Assembly (NCBI GenBank): GCA_947469285.1
Contig: CANIOW010000006.1
Span: 50,044-114,043 of the forward strand
Source of the DNA: Gammaproteobacteria bacterium
Lineage (GTDB): Bacteria; Pseudomonadota; Gammaproteobacteria; Steroidobacterales; Steroidobacteraceae
Direction of reading: 5' to 3'
DNA: 64,000 bases
The position numbers and the translations under genes are program-made. Of this stretch, positions 1 to 8,183 are shown in pieces. The notes beneath the pieces were generated by a model that was not told the DNA's origin, ran no database searches, and worked only from the letters and a program-made list of their open reading frames with translations. Positions within the stretch are counted from its first letter, which is position 1, and the number at the start of each line of letters is the position of its first letter.

Positions 1-644
1 TTAGGGGCACGGCCTGAATCCGGGCAGCGGATAGCACGCACCGCGGCCAGGCCAAAGGCCTGCGCGGCGGCCAGCATCGGCAAACTGTCATCGACAAACA
101 GCGTTCGCGCCGCATCAAAGGTCTCTACTGCCTGCAAAGCCGGCCAGAACCGTGGGTCTTCCTTGGGCGCCCCGAAAGCATGGGTGGAATACGCCGCATC
201 CAGCCGGTGTAGAAAACCCAGCTGCCGCTCTTTCACCGCCAAGGCTCCCGGATGGGCGTTAGTCACTAGCACCGTTCGCTTGCCTGCGGCACGCAGGGCG
301 ATGAGGCAGGCCTCCGCACCCGGCAACCAGCACACCGCTTCGCGCACGGCGTCCTTAACGGCGTACAAGTCCATCCCCAAAACCTCAGACCAGTGATCGA
401 TGCAATACCAAGCCAGGGTGCCTTGCGCCGCCGCGAATGTCGGCAGCAACTGGCGCACCGCTTCGGTGGGTGACAGGCCCCGGGAAGCACCCCACAACGC
501 CGGGACATGCTCCTGCCAGAACCAGTTATCGAAGCGCAGGTCGAGCAAGGTACCGTCCATGTCCAGCAAGACCGTATCGATCGAGTGCCACGGGACGGGC
601 TGAGGACTTGGCCGCAAGACGTTGGACGCCAGATCAATCGCCAT
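1..644 (-). CDS. yrfG: GMP/IMP nucleotidase, HAD superfamily (YrfG-like), 3' end cut by window
   Basis: Reading from an ATG at 644, 214 residues are visible and the frame stays open to the window edge. A TAA at bases 1-3 is in another frame, so only a few residues are probably missing (family length about 220). The HAD motif I DMDGTLLDLRFDN lies near residues 33-45, VLVTNAHP matches motif II, and the late FVDDSLPML matches motif IV. The HAD subgroup of YrfG dephosphorylates purine nucleoside monophosphates in the cytoplasm; that is family knowledge. The gene is divergent from the DUF3301 gene at 710. Confidence 0.85.
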   Translation of the reverse strand, partial: MAIDLASNVLRPSPQPVPWHSIDTVLLDMDGTLLDLRFDNWFWQEHVPALWGASRGLSPTEAVRQLLPTFAAAQGTLAWYCIDHWSEVLGMDLYAVKDAVREAVCWLPGAEACLIALRAAGKRTVLVTNAHPGALAVKERQLGFLHRLDAAYSTHAFGAPKEDPRFWPALQAVETFDAARTLFVDDSLPMLAAAQAFGLAAVRAIRCPDSGRAP

Positions 645-709
645 AAAAACCCTACCAAAGAGGTCATTCGCAGGGCCATCATGATAGCCCGCATGGTATA
701 AGCGCGCGC

Positions 710-1030
710 ATGCTCCTCTTTCTCTTCTCCCTCATCTGCTTCATGGTCCTCTTGGCCTTCTGGCAATCTGCCATGGCCGCCCGCGAGGTAGCGAACCGGG
801 CTGCCCGTGGCGCCTGCGAGCGTGACCACGCACAACTGCTGGACGGCACCGTGGCTTTCCAGCGCCTGCGACTGGCCCGTGACACCAGCGGACGGATGAC
901 CTTCCGCCGTACCTATGTCTTTGATTATTCGGACGACGGCGAGTCACGGCGCCAAGGATTCGTCATCCTGCTCGGCCGTCGGCTGGAGGTCGTCGGGCTC
1001 GGACCAACACTGGTGAGTAGCTCCCAGTGA
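710..1030 (+). CDS. DUF3301 family small membrane-anchored protein
   Basis: The 106-residue product starts with one hydrophobic segment (about residues 1-22, FLFSLICFMVLLAFW). A basic, arginine-rich soluble part follows, with RRTYVFDYSDDG and RRQGFVILLGRRLE near the end. Length, single N-terminal helix and the FDYSDDG...G motif fit the DUF3301 family of proteobacteria, whose function is unknown. The stop overlaps the GTG start of the next gene (GTGA), so the two are probably translationally coupled. The predicted location is the inner membrane with the soluble part inside or outside undetermined. Confidence 0.8.
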   Translation: MLLFLFSLICFMVLLAFWQSAMAAREVANRAARGACERDHAQLLDGTVAFQRLRLARDTSGRMTFRRTYVFDYSDDGESRRQGFVILLGRRLEVVGLGPTLVSSSQ

Positions 1031-1911
1031 ACCCGTCGGAGCTCCAATCCCCCATCGACCTGCACCTGCACAGCACTGCCTCCGACGGCCAACTGACACC
1101 CACTGCGCTGGTGGCATTGCTCGCAACACGCGCAGTCCGGGTGTTTGCCCTGACCGACCATGACACGGTCAGAGGGCTCGACGAAGCGGCTGCCGCGGCG
1201 ACTGCGCACGGCTTGTGCATGGTCACCGGTACCGAACTGTCTGCCGAGTGGCTGGGACGCACCGTCCATATTGTGGGGCTTGGCTTCGACCCTGCCGCGC
1301 CGGTGCTGTCCGCCCTGCTCTTGCGGCTGGCCGCCTGCCGCGCCGCGCGTGCCGGCACGATCGCGCAACGCCTCGATCGCGCTGCCGGCCCGGGCACAGC
1401 TGCGCTAGAGCGAGCCACCGCACTCGCCGGAGACGACCCGGCGCGGGTCACCCGCACCCATCTGGCGCGCGCGCTGGTGGAACTGGGGGCTGCCCATGAC
1501 ATGGAAGCCGCTTTCACCCGCTGGCTGGGTCACCGTGGGCGCGCCTATGTCCCGGCCGGCTGGCCGGCACTGGGCGAGGTCACCACCGCCCTGGTCGCTG
1601 CCGGCGGGGCGCCGGTGCTGGCGCACCCGCTGCGTTACACGCTGTCCAGCGGGCAGCGACGGCGCCTCACTCAAGAATTCAAGGCCGACGGCGGTGCCGC
1701 CGTGGAGGTGGTGGTCGGTGGGCTCGCCAGCGCGCAACGTGAAACTGCCACCGGGCTGGCGCTGCGCGCCGGCCTCGCTGGCAGTGTTGGCTCAGACTTC
1801 CACGATCCGGCATTTCCGTGGAATCCACCCGGTCGATTAGCTAAGCTGCCCGCAACGGTCGTGCCGGTGTGGGCACGCTGGGCGGCGGCGCAGGAAGCAC
1901 TGCAGGTATGA
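1027..1911 (+). CDS. PHP-domain phosphoesterase (YciV/RNase AM, TrpH-like)
   Basis: The start is GTG at 1027, overlapping the stop of the preceding gene. The 294-residue protein opens with the PHP metal-binding motif DLHLHSTASDGQ (about residues 12-23). ALTDHDTVRG, HIVGLGFD, a PVLAHPLRYTL motif near residue 200 and a C-terminal GSDFHDP metal site follow. This is the full motif set of polymerase-and-histidinol-phosphatase-fold enzymes such as RNase AM and 3',5'-nucleoside bisphosphate phosphatase, which act on 5' ends of RNA or on pAp. The precise substrate cannot be read from sequence. Its stop overlaps the next ATG. Confidence 0.88.
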   Translation: MNPSELQSPIDLHLHSTASDGQLTPTALVALLATRAVRVFALTDHDTVRGLDEAAAAATAHGLCMVTGTELSAEWLGRTVHIVGLGFDPAAPVLSALLLRLAACRAARAGTIAQRLDRAAGPGTAALERATALAGDDPARVTRTHLARALVELGAAHDMEAAFTRWLGHRGRAYVPAGWPALGEVTTALVAAGGAPVLAHPLRYTLSSGQRRRLTQEFKADGGAAVEVVVGGLASAQRETATGLALRAGLAGSVGSDFHDPAFPWNPPGRLAKLPATVVPVWARWAAAQEALQV

Positions 1912-2132
1912 TCCAGGACAGTGACAAGGTCAACACGGCGCTACTCAAGCGGCTGGAGAAGTTGCGTGCGCTACGCATCGAACACCGTGACCTTGACGAT
2001 GTCACCACCCGCCTACAGCTGGATGTCTGCGTTAACGAAATCCAGCTGCGCCGCCTAAAAAAACGCAAGCTACTGCTGAAAGACCAGATCACCCGCCTCG
2101 AAAGTGAACTCATCCCGGACCTGAACGCCTGA
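1908..2132 (+). CDS. DUF465/YdcH-like small coiled-coil protein
   Basis: I take the ATG at 1908, which overlaps the TGA of the PHP gene as ATGA, instead of an upstream in-frame codon. This gives 74 residues. The protein is highly charged and almost wholly helical (LLKRLEKLRALRIEHRDLDD then QLRRLKKRKLLLKDQITRLE). The pattern of an HRDLDD-type core followed by a basic LKKRKLLLKDQI helix is typical of the YdcH/DUF465 family. Family function is not established. It lies two bases upstream of the MscS gene, so the 710-3933 genes look like one operon. Confidence 0.8.
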   Translation: MIQDSDKVNTALLKRLEKLRALRIEHRDLDDVTTRLQLDVCVNEIQLRRLKKRKLLLKDQITRLESELIPDLNA

Positions 2133-2134
2133 CC

Positions 2135-3505
2135 ATGCCGGACATTCTCCAATCTCTGTCCACGCTGCTCGGTAATCCGCTGGTACTGAACCAGGCGGTG
2201 GCGTTCAGCCTGGCGCTGTTGGTGGCCTGGCTGGCTCCACGGGCGACGCTCCACGCCAAGCAATACCACACGCCAGTCACCGGCAGCCTCGCCATCTGGA
2301 CCAGCGCGGTACTGCTGGTATTACTGCCCTATGGCATTCCGCTGCTGTGTGTTTTAGGTGCCCGCTTAGCGCTGAGCAGTTTCGGGCTCTACCTGCCTTT
2401 CCTTGATCCGGCGGCGGCGCTGCTCGGTGCACTGCTGCTCATCCGCGCCGGCACCTTCGTACTCGGCCTGTCCTTTTTCCACCGCCCGCGCGTGGGCCGG
2501 TGGGAGGCTCATGTGGCTTTCGTGGCCTGGCTGTTCATCGCGCTGCATCTCTTGGGCTGGCTTGAGGCGTTCATCGCTTTCCTCAAGGGCATTAGCCTGT
2601 CGGCTGGCGATGACCACATCACCTTGTGGTCTGTGTTGCGTTCCCTATTCACCGTCTCCGCCTTTGTCGTCATCAGTGTTTGGGTGGCGCGTCGGGTTGA
2701 GCAACGCGTGCATTCGGCCACCGACCTCACCCATTCAACGCGCATTGGCATTGCCAAATTCTCCTATGCCGCACTCATCGGCTTTGGCGGGCTCCTAGGG
2801 CTTAGCGCATCGGGGCTCGATCTCACCGCACTCACCGTCTTCTCCGGCGCCATTGGCTTGGGCTTGGGTTTTGGACTGCAAGCCATTGCTGCCAATTTCG
2901 TCAGCGGCTTCGTACTGTTGATGGACAAGTCCATCAAACCCGGCGATGTCATCAGCTTCACCGGGACCCTGGGCACGCATACCGAAGGCTTCGGCTGGGT
3001 TCAGGAGCTGCGCGGCCGCTATGTGGTCGTGCGCGACCGCGATGGTGTCGAGACGCTTGTCCCCAACCAGAACTTGATCACCAATCAAGTCATCAACTGG
3101 AGCTACAGCGACAAACGCGTGCGCCTTAAGCTGCCCGTGCGCGTGTCCTATGACAGCGACCCGGAGGCTGCGTTAGCCGCACTGGTGCAGGCCCCGCTGG
3201 GGATCGACCGCATCCTCATGGATCCAGCACCCGTGACGCGGCTGATGGGATTTCACGAGCACGGCTTTGAAATGGAGCTGCGGTTTTGGATCACGGACCC
3301 ACAAGATGGCGTGAATAACGTGCGCTCCGAAGTGAACCGTGCCATCTGGCGGCTGTTCAAGGCGCAAGGCATCAAAGTGCCGGTAGCGCAGCAAGAAATT
3401 CGCCTACTCGACGCAGCAGGCCGGGTCATTGGCCTCAGCCAACTGGCCGGAGCACACAGCGCCGCCACAGCCGCCACCCGCGGCACCGTGCCGTCCGACC
3501 CATGA
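2135..3505 (+). CDS. Mechanosensitive ion channel, MscS family
   Basis: The 456-residue protein has several hydrophobic segments in its first 230 residues and then the MscS core. The pore-lining TM3 region is glycine/alanine rich (FSGAIGLGLGFGLQAIAANFVSGF, about residues 237-260). It is followed by the beta-domain signature (SIKPGDVISFTG, VRDRDGVETLVPNQNLITNQVINWS) and a C-terminal alpha/beta domain. Such channels release solutes from the cytoplasm under hypo-osmotic shock. The protein is longer than E. coli MscS (286 residues) because of extra N-terminal helices, as in the larger subfamily. The stop overlaps the start of arfB by four bases. Confidence 0.92.
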   Translation: MPDILQSLSTLLGNPLVLNQAVAFSLALLVAWLAPRATLHAKQYHTPVTGSLAIWTSAVLLVLLPYGIPLLCVLGARLALSSFGLYLPFLDPAAALLGALLLIRAGTFVLGLSFFHRPRVGRWEAHVAFVAWLFIALHLLGWLEAFIAFLKGISLSAGDDHITLWSVLRSLFTVSAFVVISVWVARRVEQRVHSATDLTHSTRIGIAKFSYAALIGFGGLLGLSASGLDLTALTVFSGAIGLGLGFGLQAIAANFVSGFVLLMDKSIKPGDVISFTGTLGTHTEGFGWVQELRGRYVVVRDRDGVETLVPNQNLITNQVINWSYSDKRVRLKLPVRVSYDSDPEAALAALVQAPLGIDRILMDPAPVTRLMGFHEHGFEMELRFWITDPQDGVNNVRSEVNRAIWRLFKAQGIKVPVAQQEIRLLDAAGRVIGLSQLAGAHSAATAATRGTVPSDP

Positions 3506-3933
3506 GTGCGGGCATCGAGATCGCACCGGGCCTGTGGATTCCGGAGAACGAGCTCGAGTTCCACTTCATTCGCTCACCGGGGCCCGGCGGTCAGAACGTC
3601 AACAAAGTGGCGAGCGCCCTGCAACTCCGCTTCGCAGCGGCCACGACCACCGTCCTGGATGCCCCGGGGCGCCAGCGTCTGGCCGGACTGGCTGGGCGAC
3701 GACTAGCGCAAGACGGCTGGTTGGTATTGACCGCGCACCGTTTACGTACCCAGGAAGGCAACCGCCGCGATGCTTTCGAGCGCTTGACCGAGCTGATTCG
3801 CCAGGCACGCACCGCGCCGAAACCACGCAAGGCTACACGCCCGACTCGTGGCTCGCAGTTGCGCCGCGTCGAAGGCAAGAAACAGCGTCAGGGCGTCAAA
3901 CGCCTGCGCACGCGGCCCGGCGTGGATGACTAG
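3502..3933 (+). CDS. arfB: Alternative ribosome-rescue factor ArfB (peptidyl-tRNA hydrolase)
   Basis: This 143-residue protein (E. coli ArfB is 140) carries the class-I release factor signature with the catalytic GGQ at residues 29-31 (RSPGPGGQNVNKV). It ends in the lysine/arginine-rich tail that enters the mRNA channel of stalled ribosomes (KPRKATRP...KKQRQGVKRLR). It hydrolyses peptidyl-tRNA on non-stop ribosomes in the cytoplasm. The start ATGA overlaps the MscS stop. The stop shares the palindromic bases CTAG (3930-3933) with the stop of the convergent DUF4344 gene, so both genes end on the same four bases. Confidence 0.93.
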   Translation: MSAGIEIAPGLWIPENELEFHFIRSPGPGGQNVNKVASALQLRFAAATTTVLDAPGRQRLAGLAGRRLAQDGWLVLTAHRLRTQEGNRRDAFERLTELIRQARTAPKPRKATRPTRGSQLRRVEGKKQRQGVKRLRTRPGVDD

Positions 3934-4775
3934 GGGGCACCTGCCACACGCGGTCGTGGCGCAGACTTCAATGGGGTGCGCACCCAAGGCGCGAGCCACA
4001 AGTCCCATTGTCGATGGGTGGCAGCAAACTCTTCGCCACAGCGTGGCGCGCCACTGAGCGGCAGTAATTGCAACTCCTCCAGCCACGGCATCGCCGCCGG
4101 CAAAGCCCCGGCAAAGCCACAGGCCAGTTTGTCTACTCGCGCCCGGTCATAGCCATGAGCTTCCAAAAACCCAAGCCCCGCCGCCTCTTCACTGCCCACC
4201 GTGCGGTGCAGGAACTCCAGTGCGCCGAGCACTTCTTGGGGCTGACCTACGGCCCCGCCAAGCGCCACCATCGCAAATTGATCTGCCGCCAGCTCTGGCG
4301 CCAGGCCAGTCTTCAGTGGCAGCACGTCCAGCAGGGCATGGCCCAACTGATGAAAAACGATGAAAGTGATGGTGCCAGAAAACCAACGCTCCGCGCGCTC
4401 GTCATCCTCACCGGCCACCGCCGTGGACAGCTCTAGCACCGCCTGCAACAACTCATAGCACAACTGCACCCGGTGGGACGCGAGCTCCCAGCTGGCGTCG
4501 CTACTGCCGCATTCTTCGACCCGCACGGTAATGTCATGCGGCAGGTGCAGTGTGCGAGTCAACGAAGCAGCCACCGACTCCAGCACCCGGCTTTCGCGTA
4601 ACACCTCCTCATAGCGTAAGTAATCTTCTGTCGCTACCGGCCCGTACTCCACCAAGAAGCGGCCGCTCTCCGGCGCCGCCATCTGACCGAAGAGAGCAGG
4701 CGAAACCAACCACAGCGCCATACCGAGCCACAGCCTGCCTGCCCGCGCCCTCCTGGCCAAGAAGACCTTAACCAT
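3930..4775 (-). CDS. DUF4344-type putative metallopeptidase, HExxH replaced by HQxxH
   Basis: The 281-residue protein has an N-terminal signal-like hydrophobic stretch (about residues 12-31, cleavage near ALFGQMA). The DUF4344 core follows, with FHQLGHALLD at residues 141-150 and ELAADQFA at 161-168. In this family the first motif is normally HELGH, where Glu is the general base of a zinc peptidase. Here the codon is CAG (Gln), while both histidines and the downstream ADQFA motif are kept. It may bind metal without peptidase activity. The ATG overlaps the end of plsB by eight bases, indicating coupling. Confidence 0.7.
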   Translation of the reverse strand: MVKVFLARRARAGRLWLGMALWLVSPALFGQMAAPESGRFLVEYGPVATEDYLRYEEVLRESRVLESVAASLTRTLHLPHDITVRVEECGSSDASWELASHRVQLCYELLQAVLELSTAVAGEDDERAERWFSGTITFIVFHQLGHALLDVLPLKTGLAPELAADQFAMVALGGAVGQPQEVLGALEFLHRTVGSEEAAGLGFLEAHGYDRARVDKLACGFAGALPAAMPWLEELQLLPLSGAPRCGEEFAATHRQWDLWLAPWVRTPLKSAPRPRVAGAP

Positions 4776-7236
4776 GCGTCACCTGCAGGACACTGTGTCG
4801 AATTTGCTCTGACAACACACGCTGCGCGTCTTCCATCACTGGGCCAAGCACTTGGTCGTAGATCAGGCAGCCCTCCGACCCCAGCTGCAAAATCCCGCGC
4901 GCGCGCAACAAATTAAGAAACGAATGAAACATCGTCCGGTCAAAGAAATCCGGGGAATCCAGACCGTAAAGCACACTCATGCGACTGGCCATGTGCACAC
5001 ACTGCACTTCGAGTGCCTCTTGCGTCAGCACGCCAGAGCCGGCCTTCATCAACACGGCAATCGCCAGATAAAAGCGCTCGAGCGTCCCGATAGTAGTGTG
5101 CGCCAGAATGGATAATTGCACGGCTTCCGCTGTCCCCGTGGCCGCACGCCGCCACACCACACCCTGCAGTGTTTCCTCGCGTTTCAACAGACCCAGCAGG
5201 CACAGAGCCTGCAAGCAGGAATTGACGACGTTCGGGATTTCTTCTTCCTTGAAGTGCAGGAACAATTCCTGCGCCGCATAGGGATAGATTCGCCCGACAA
5301 TACGCTGCAAGTCGACTTCCAGCATCGCGGGATTATTGAGGAAAGCGCAGGCGAGAAACGACGGTATCGCCAACAGATGCAGCGTATTGTTGCGCGAATA
5401 GGTGGCCAGCACTGCCTGTGGCTCGCGCATGCGCATCAGGTCGCCGAGCGGATGGCCGCGTCGCTCCAACATCCCCATGGCCTCGCCATGCCGCACCATC
5501 TCCGCTCCCGTCATCGGGGTGCAGGCGGTATCGGGGCCGTAAGGTGCCGCAGCCAGCAGGTTGCGGTAAAGATCGAGTTGCCGCACCAAATCCGCCTCTG
5601 ACAGCGCCTGCCTTGGCATGGACAGCAACACCGTCGCCAGCAGATTGGTGGGAGTCACTGCTGCCGCAGCATTGATCCGCTGCATGATGCTGCGTGCCAG
5701 ATCGTCGATGACCGCGCCAAGCCAAGGCGGGCGGGTGTCGTCTTGCGTCGGATGGGCCACCCAGTCCGGCGCATGCGCGCGCACCAACGTCCCAAGGTCC
5801 AGTGGCTCTCCAAAACTGACCTGCACGCGCCCGAAGCGCTCACGCAGCCGCGTCAGCGCACGAAACAGATCACCGAAAGTTTCTTTGCGCTTTTCCTTGC
5901 CGGTTAATTCGCCGAGATAGGTTTCACCCTCCATCAACCGTTCGTAGCCGAAATACACCGGCACAAACACCACCGGACGGCGGGGGTCCCGCAGAAATGC
6001 CCGTATCGTCATCGACAACATGCCGGTCTTCGGCAGCAGCAACCGCCCAGTCCGGCTGCGCCCACCCTCGATGAAATACTCGATGGAGTGGCCGCGCGCC
6101 ATCATCACGGCCAGATACTTGGTGAACACCGCCGGGTACACCGCACTGCCCCTGAAGCTACGCCGCAGGAAAAAGCCCCCGCCCATCCGCAAAAACCGGC
6201 CGACCATGGGGATATTCAGGTTGATGCCGGCAGCCACGTGCGGCACCGCGTGGCCACGATGGTAAATCACGTAGCTGAGCAGCAAGTAGTCCATATGGCT
6301 GCGATGGCAGGGCACATAGACCACCTGCGCACCCTCGGCAGCGATCGATAACCGCTCTGCGTGCAGCACGTCTACGCCATCGTAGAGCCGGTTCCACAGA
6401 CGGCTGAGCACGCGGTACATGATCGACACAAAGCGATGCGAATAGTTGGCCGCAATCTCCGTGGCGAAGCCGCGGGCCTGCAACAGTGCCTCGCGCCGGG
6501 TCAGATTGCGTGAACGCACCTCAGCGGCGACGGCCGCGCGTACCGCGCGTGAGCGCAGCACTTCGCGAATGACGGTGCGCTGATGGGACAGGTCCGGCCC
6601 CAGCGTGGCAGCCCGTTGCTGGCGTAGTTGCCCGCGCAGTAAACGCGCCAAGTGACGCGCCACCCGACCTGCGTCCCCGGCCTCGCCAGCCTCGGCCTCC
6701 AGCGCCAGTGGTTCACCGAACTGTACGGCCGTGGCGCGGCCATTCACCAGCACCGCCAGCAGGCGACGTGAGCGCCCCGCCATCGACCAGCCTTCCGCAA
6801 ACAGCGTGCGCCACCAGGAAGGCTCCCGCTGCGGCGCGCGCCCCCAGAACACGGAGACGGGGATGAGATCGATACCGAGATCACCGGTAGACAAGGCGGC
6901 GTCCACCACACGGCTCAGGCGCAACGGCAACCGCCGGTCCGCGCGTGACAGCACCAGACCCCGCAGCCGTCCCAGATAAACCACCGCACGACGCTCGCGT
7001 TGCGCACCTATCGTAAAGCGGCGCCCAGGGGGCGGCAGCCCAATTTGGCGGCAGGCCAACTGCAGCGCCAGATAGTCAGAGAGCGCGCGGTGTTCCAGCA
7101 CATACACCACCCGGCGGCCACGGCCGCGCAGGCGTTCTGCTTGGTCGCGCGGCAGCACCGTCGGTTTGATGACCCACGCCGCCATGCGCGCCAAGACCCA
7201 CAGCAGTGAACGATCCAGACCGAGCCAACGGTTCAT
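4768..7236 (-). CDS. plsB: Glycerol-3-phosphate 1-O-acyltransferase PlsB
   Basis: The 822-residue protein matches the length of E. coli PlsB (807). The catalytic HX4D motif is HRSHMD at residues 311-316, followed by GGGFFLRRSFRG and the substrate-binding IEGGRSRTGR near residue 385, then FVPVYFGYERL. It transfers an acyl group from acyl-ACP or acyl-CoA to sn-1 of glycerol-3-phosphate, the first step of phospholipid synthesis, at the inner membrane. The start overlaps the GIY-YIG stop (ATGA at 7233-7236) and the stop overlaps the DUF4344 start, so three genes are coupled. Confidence 0.95.
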   Translation of the reverse strand: MNRWLGLDRSLLWVLARMAAWVIKPTVLPRDQAERLRGRGRRVVYVLEHRALSDYLALQLACRQIGLPPPGRRFTIGAQRERRAVVYLGRLRGLVLSRADRRLPLRLSRVVDAALSTGDLGIDLIPVSVFWGRAPQREPSWWRTLFAEGWSMAGRSRRLLAVLVNGRATAVQFGEPLALEAEAGEAGDAGRVARHLARLLRGQLRQQRAATLGPDLSHQRTVIREVLRSRAVRAAVAAEVRSRNLTRREALLQARGFATEIAANYSHRFVSIMYRVLSRLWNRLYDGVDVLHAERLSIAAEGAQVVYVPCHRSHMDYLLLSYVIYHRGHAVPHVAAGINLNIPMVGRFLRMGGGFFLRRSFRGSAVYPAVFTKYLAVMMARGHSIEYFIEGGRSRTGRLLLPKTGMLSMTIRAFLRDPRRPVVFVPVYFGYERLMEGETYLGELTGKEKRKETFGDLFRALTRLRERFGRVQVSFGEPLDLGTLVRAHAPDWVAHPTQDDTRPPWLGAVIDDLARSIMQRINAAAAVTPTNLLATVLLSMPRQALSEADLVRQLDLYRNLLAAAPYGPDTACTPMTGAEMVRHGEAMGMLERRGHPLGDLMRMREPQAVLATYSRNNTLHLLAIPSFLACAFLNNPAMLEVDLQRIVGRIYPYAAQELFLHFKEEEIPNVVNSCLQALCLLGLLKREETLQGVVWRRAATGTAEAVQLSILAHTTIGTLERFYLAIAVLMKAGSGVLTQEALEVQCVHMASRMSVLYGLDSPDFFDRTMFHSFLNLLRARGILQLGSEGCLIYDQVLGPVMEDAQRVLSEQIRHSVLQVTHG

Positions 7237-7589
7237 GCCGGCGCTCCGTCGCTGCGGGCCGCCTCACCAACGGCCAGCCCAGCCTGCGCAAGACCGGCAG
7301 CTACCAGCGCCAATTTTTCCGCCCGCGACAGGCGCTTGATGGCGGCTTCACGGCGCAGCGCCGACCCGCGATCATCACACGGCTCCAGATAGACGAAACG
7401 CCGCGGCGCGGTGCCACGGAACCAGCGCGCACCCCGCCCGCTGGCATGCTCGCGAAAACGCCGCTCCGGCGCGGTGGTAATGCCCGTATATAAGGCACCA
7501 CGTTCGCTTTCGATGATGTAGACCGTCCAGCGCGAGGGCGGGCGGGCGGGCTCCAGATCGACGGATTGATCAGCAACACCTCTGTCCAT
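7233..7589 (-). CDS. GIY-YIG nuclease superfamily protein (YhbQ/UPF0213-like)
   Basis: I choose the ATG at 7589 (118 residues) because a longer version would run into the neighbouring hydrolase gene. The domain core is WTVYIIES...LYTGITTAPERRFREHASGRGARWFRG, in which YII and TGI fill the GIY and YIG positions, followed by the conserved Arg and a Glu-rich helix. A predicted C-terminal extension of about 35 residues is alanine rich. Small stand-alone GIY-YIG proteins of this type are thought to act on DNA structures; a substrate is not established. It is coupled to plsB through a four-base overlap. Confidence 0.85.
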   Translation of the reverse strand: MDRGVADQSVDLEPARPPSRWTVYIIESERGALYTGITTAPERRFREHASGRGARWFRGTAPRRFVYLEPCDDRGSALRREAAIKRLSRAEKLALVAAGLAQAGLAVGEAARSDGAPA

Positions 7590-7608
7590 GGTGCGAAGTC
7601 TAGCGCCT

Positions 7609-8169
7609 TCAGCCGAACCGTTTGAGAAAGGCCGCAAACAGCACATTGATGGGGTCAATGGCCGCATGCATCCGGTGGTCGGTATCGAGCAGATGCACGG
7701 TCACGGCGGCCGGACGTGCCCAGCGCAAAGTATGGTCTACCGGGACGATTTCATCGTGCCAGCCATGCACAATCTCCACCGGGCAGGGTGGCACCGGCGG
7801 TGTCAGTGCCTCGTAGCCAGGCATAAAGAAGGCGGGTGCCAGCAAAAAGATACCGCGCACCGGCGACGGCAGCGCGACGCCCAGAGCTCCCTCAGACGCG
7901 CAGTCCACGGCGGCAGCGGTGCAGACATGTCCCCCAAGACTGCTGCCCACCAGCAGTAGCGGCACCGCGGCCTGACCGATTGCGCCCACCAGTTTCGCCA
8001 CCCGCGCGGCGGGGTCGTCCAGACCCTGATAATCGATGGAGTCCACGGTGAATCCACCGGCCTTGGCGACGGCGCTCATCGCCAGAATTTTCGCCCCCCA
8101 GGGACCGCTCTCCTTGCCATGGGAAAACACCACATGACAGGCCCGAGCGGGCGGTGCTGTTGCTTGCAT
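7609..8169 (-). CDS. Small alpha/beta hydrolase
   Basis: The 186-residue protein has the alpha/beta-hydrolase layout: an early VVFSHGKESGPWG oxyanion-region motif, the nucleophile elbow GSSLGGH at about residues 75-81, an acid in VEIVHGWHDEIVP and a histidine in DTDHRMH. This gives a complete Ser-Asp-His triad. The short length and SHGKESGPWG motif resemble the RBBP9/YqiA-like serine hydrolases. The substrate is unknown. Its start region lies head-to-head with the patatin gene, whose upstream GTG codon overlaps this gene. Confidence 0.82.
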   Translation of the reverse strand: MQATAPPARACHVVFSHGKESGPWGAKILAMSAVAKAGGFTVDSIDYQGLDDPAARVAKLVGAIGQAAVPLLLVGSSLGGHVCTAAAVDCASEGALGVALPSPVRGIFLLAPAFFMPGYEALTPPVPPCPVEIVHGWHDEIVPVDHTLRWARPAAVTVHLLDTDHRMHAAIDPINVLFAAFLKRFG

Positions 8170-8183
8170 TCAAGGCTCCTTGT

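Noticed and set aside
697..702. TATAAG as a -10 box for the DUF3301 gene
   Set aside because: It lies only eight bases before the ATG and no matching -35 element is seen.
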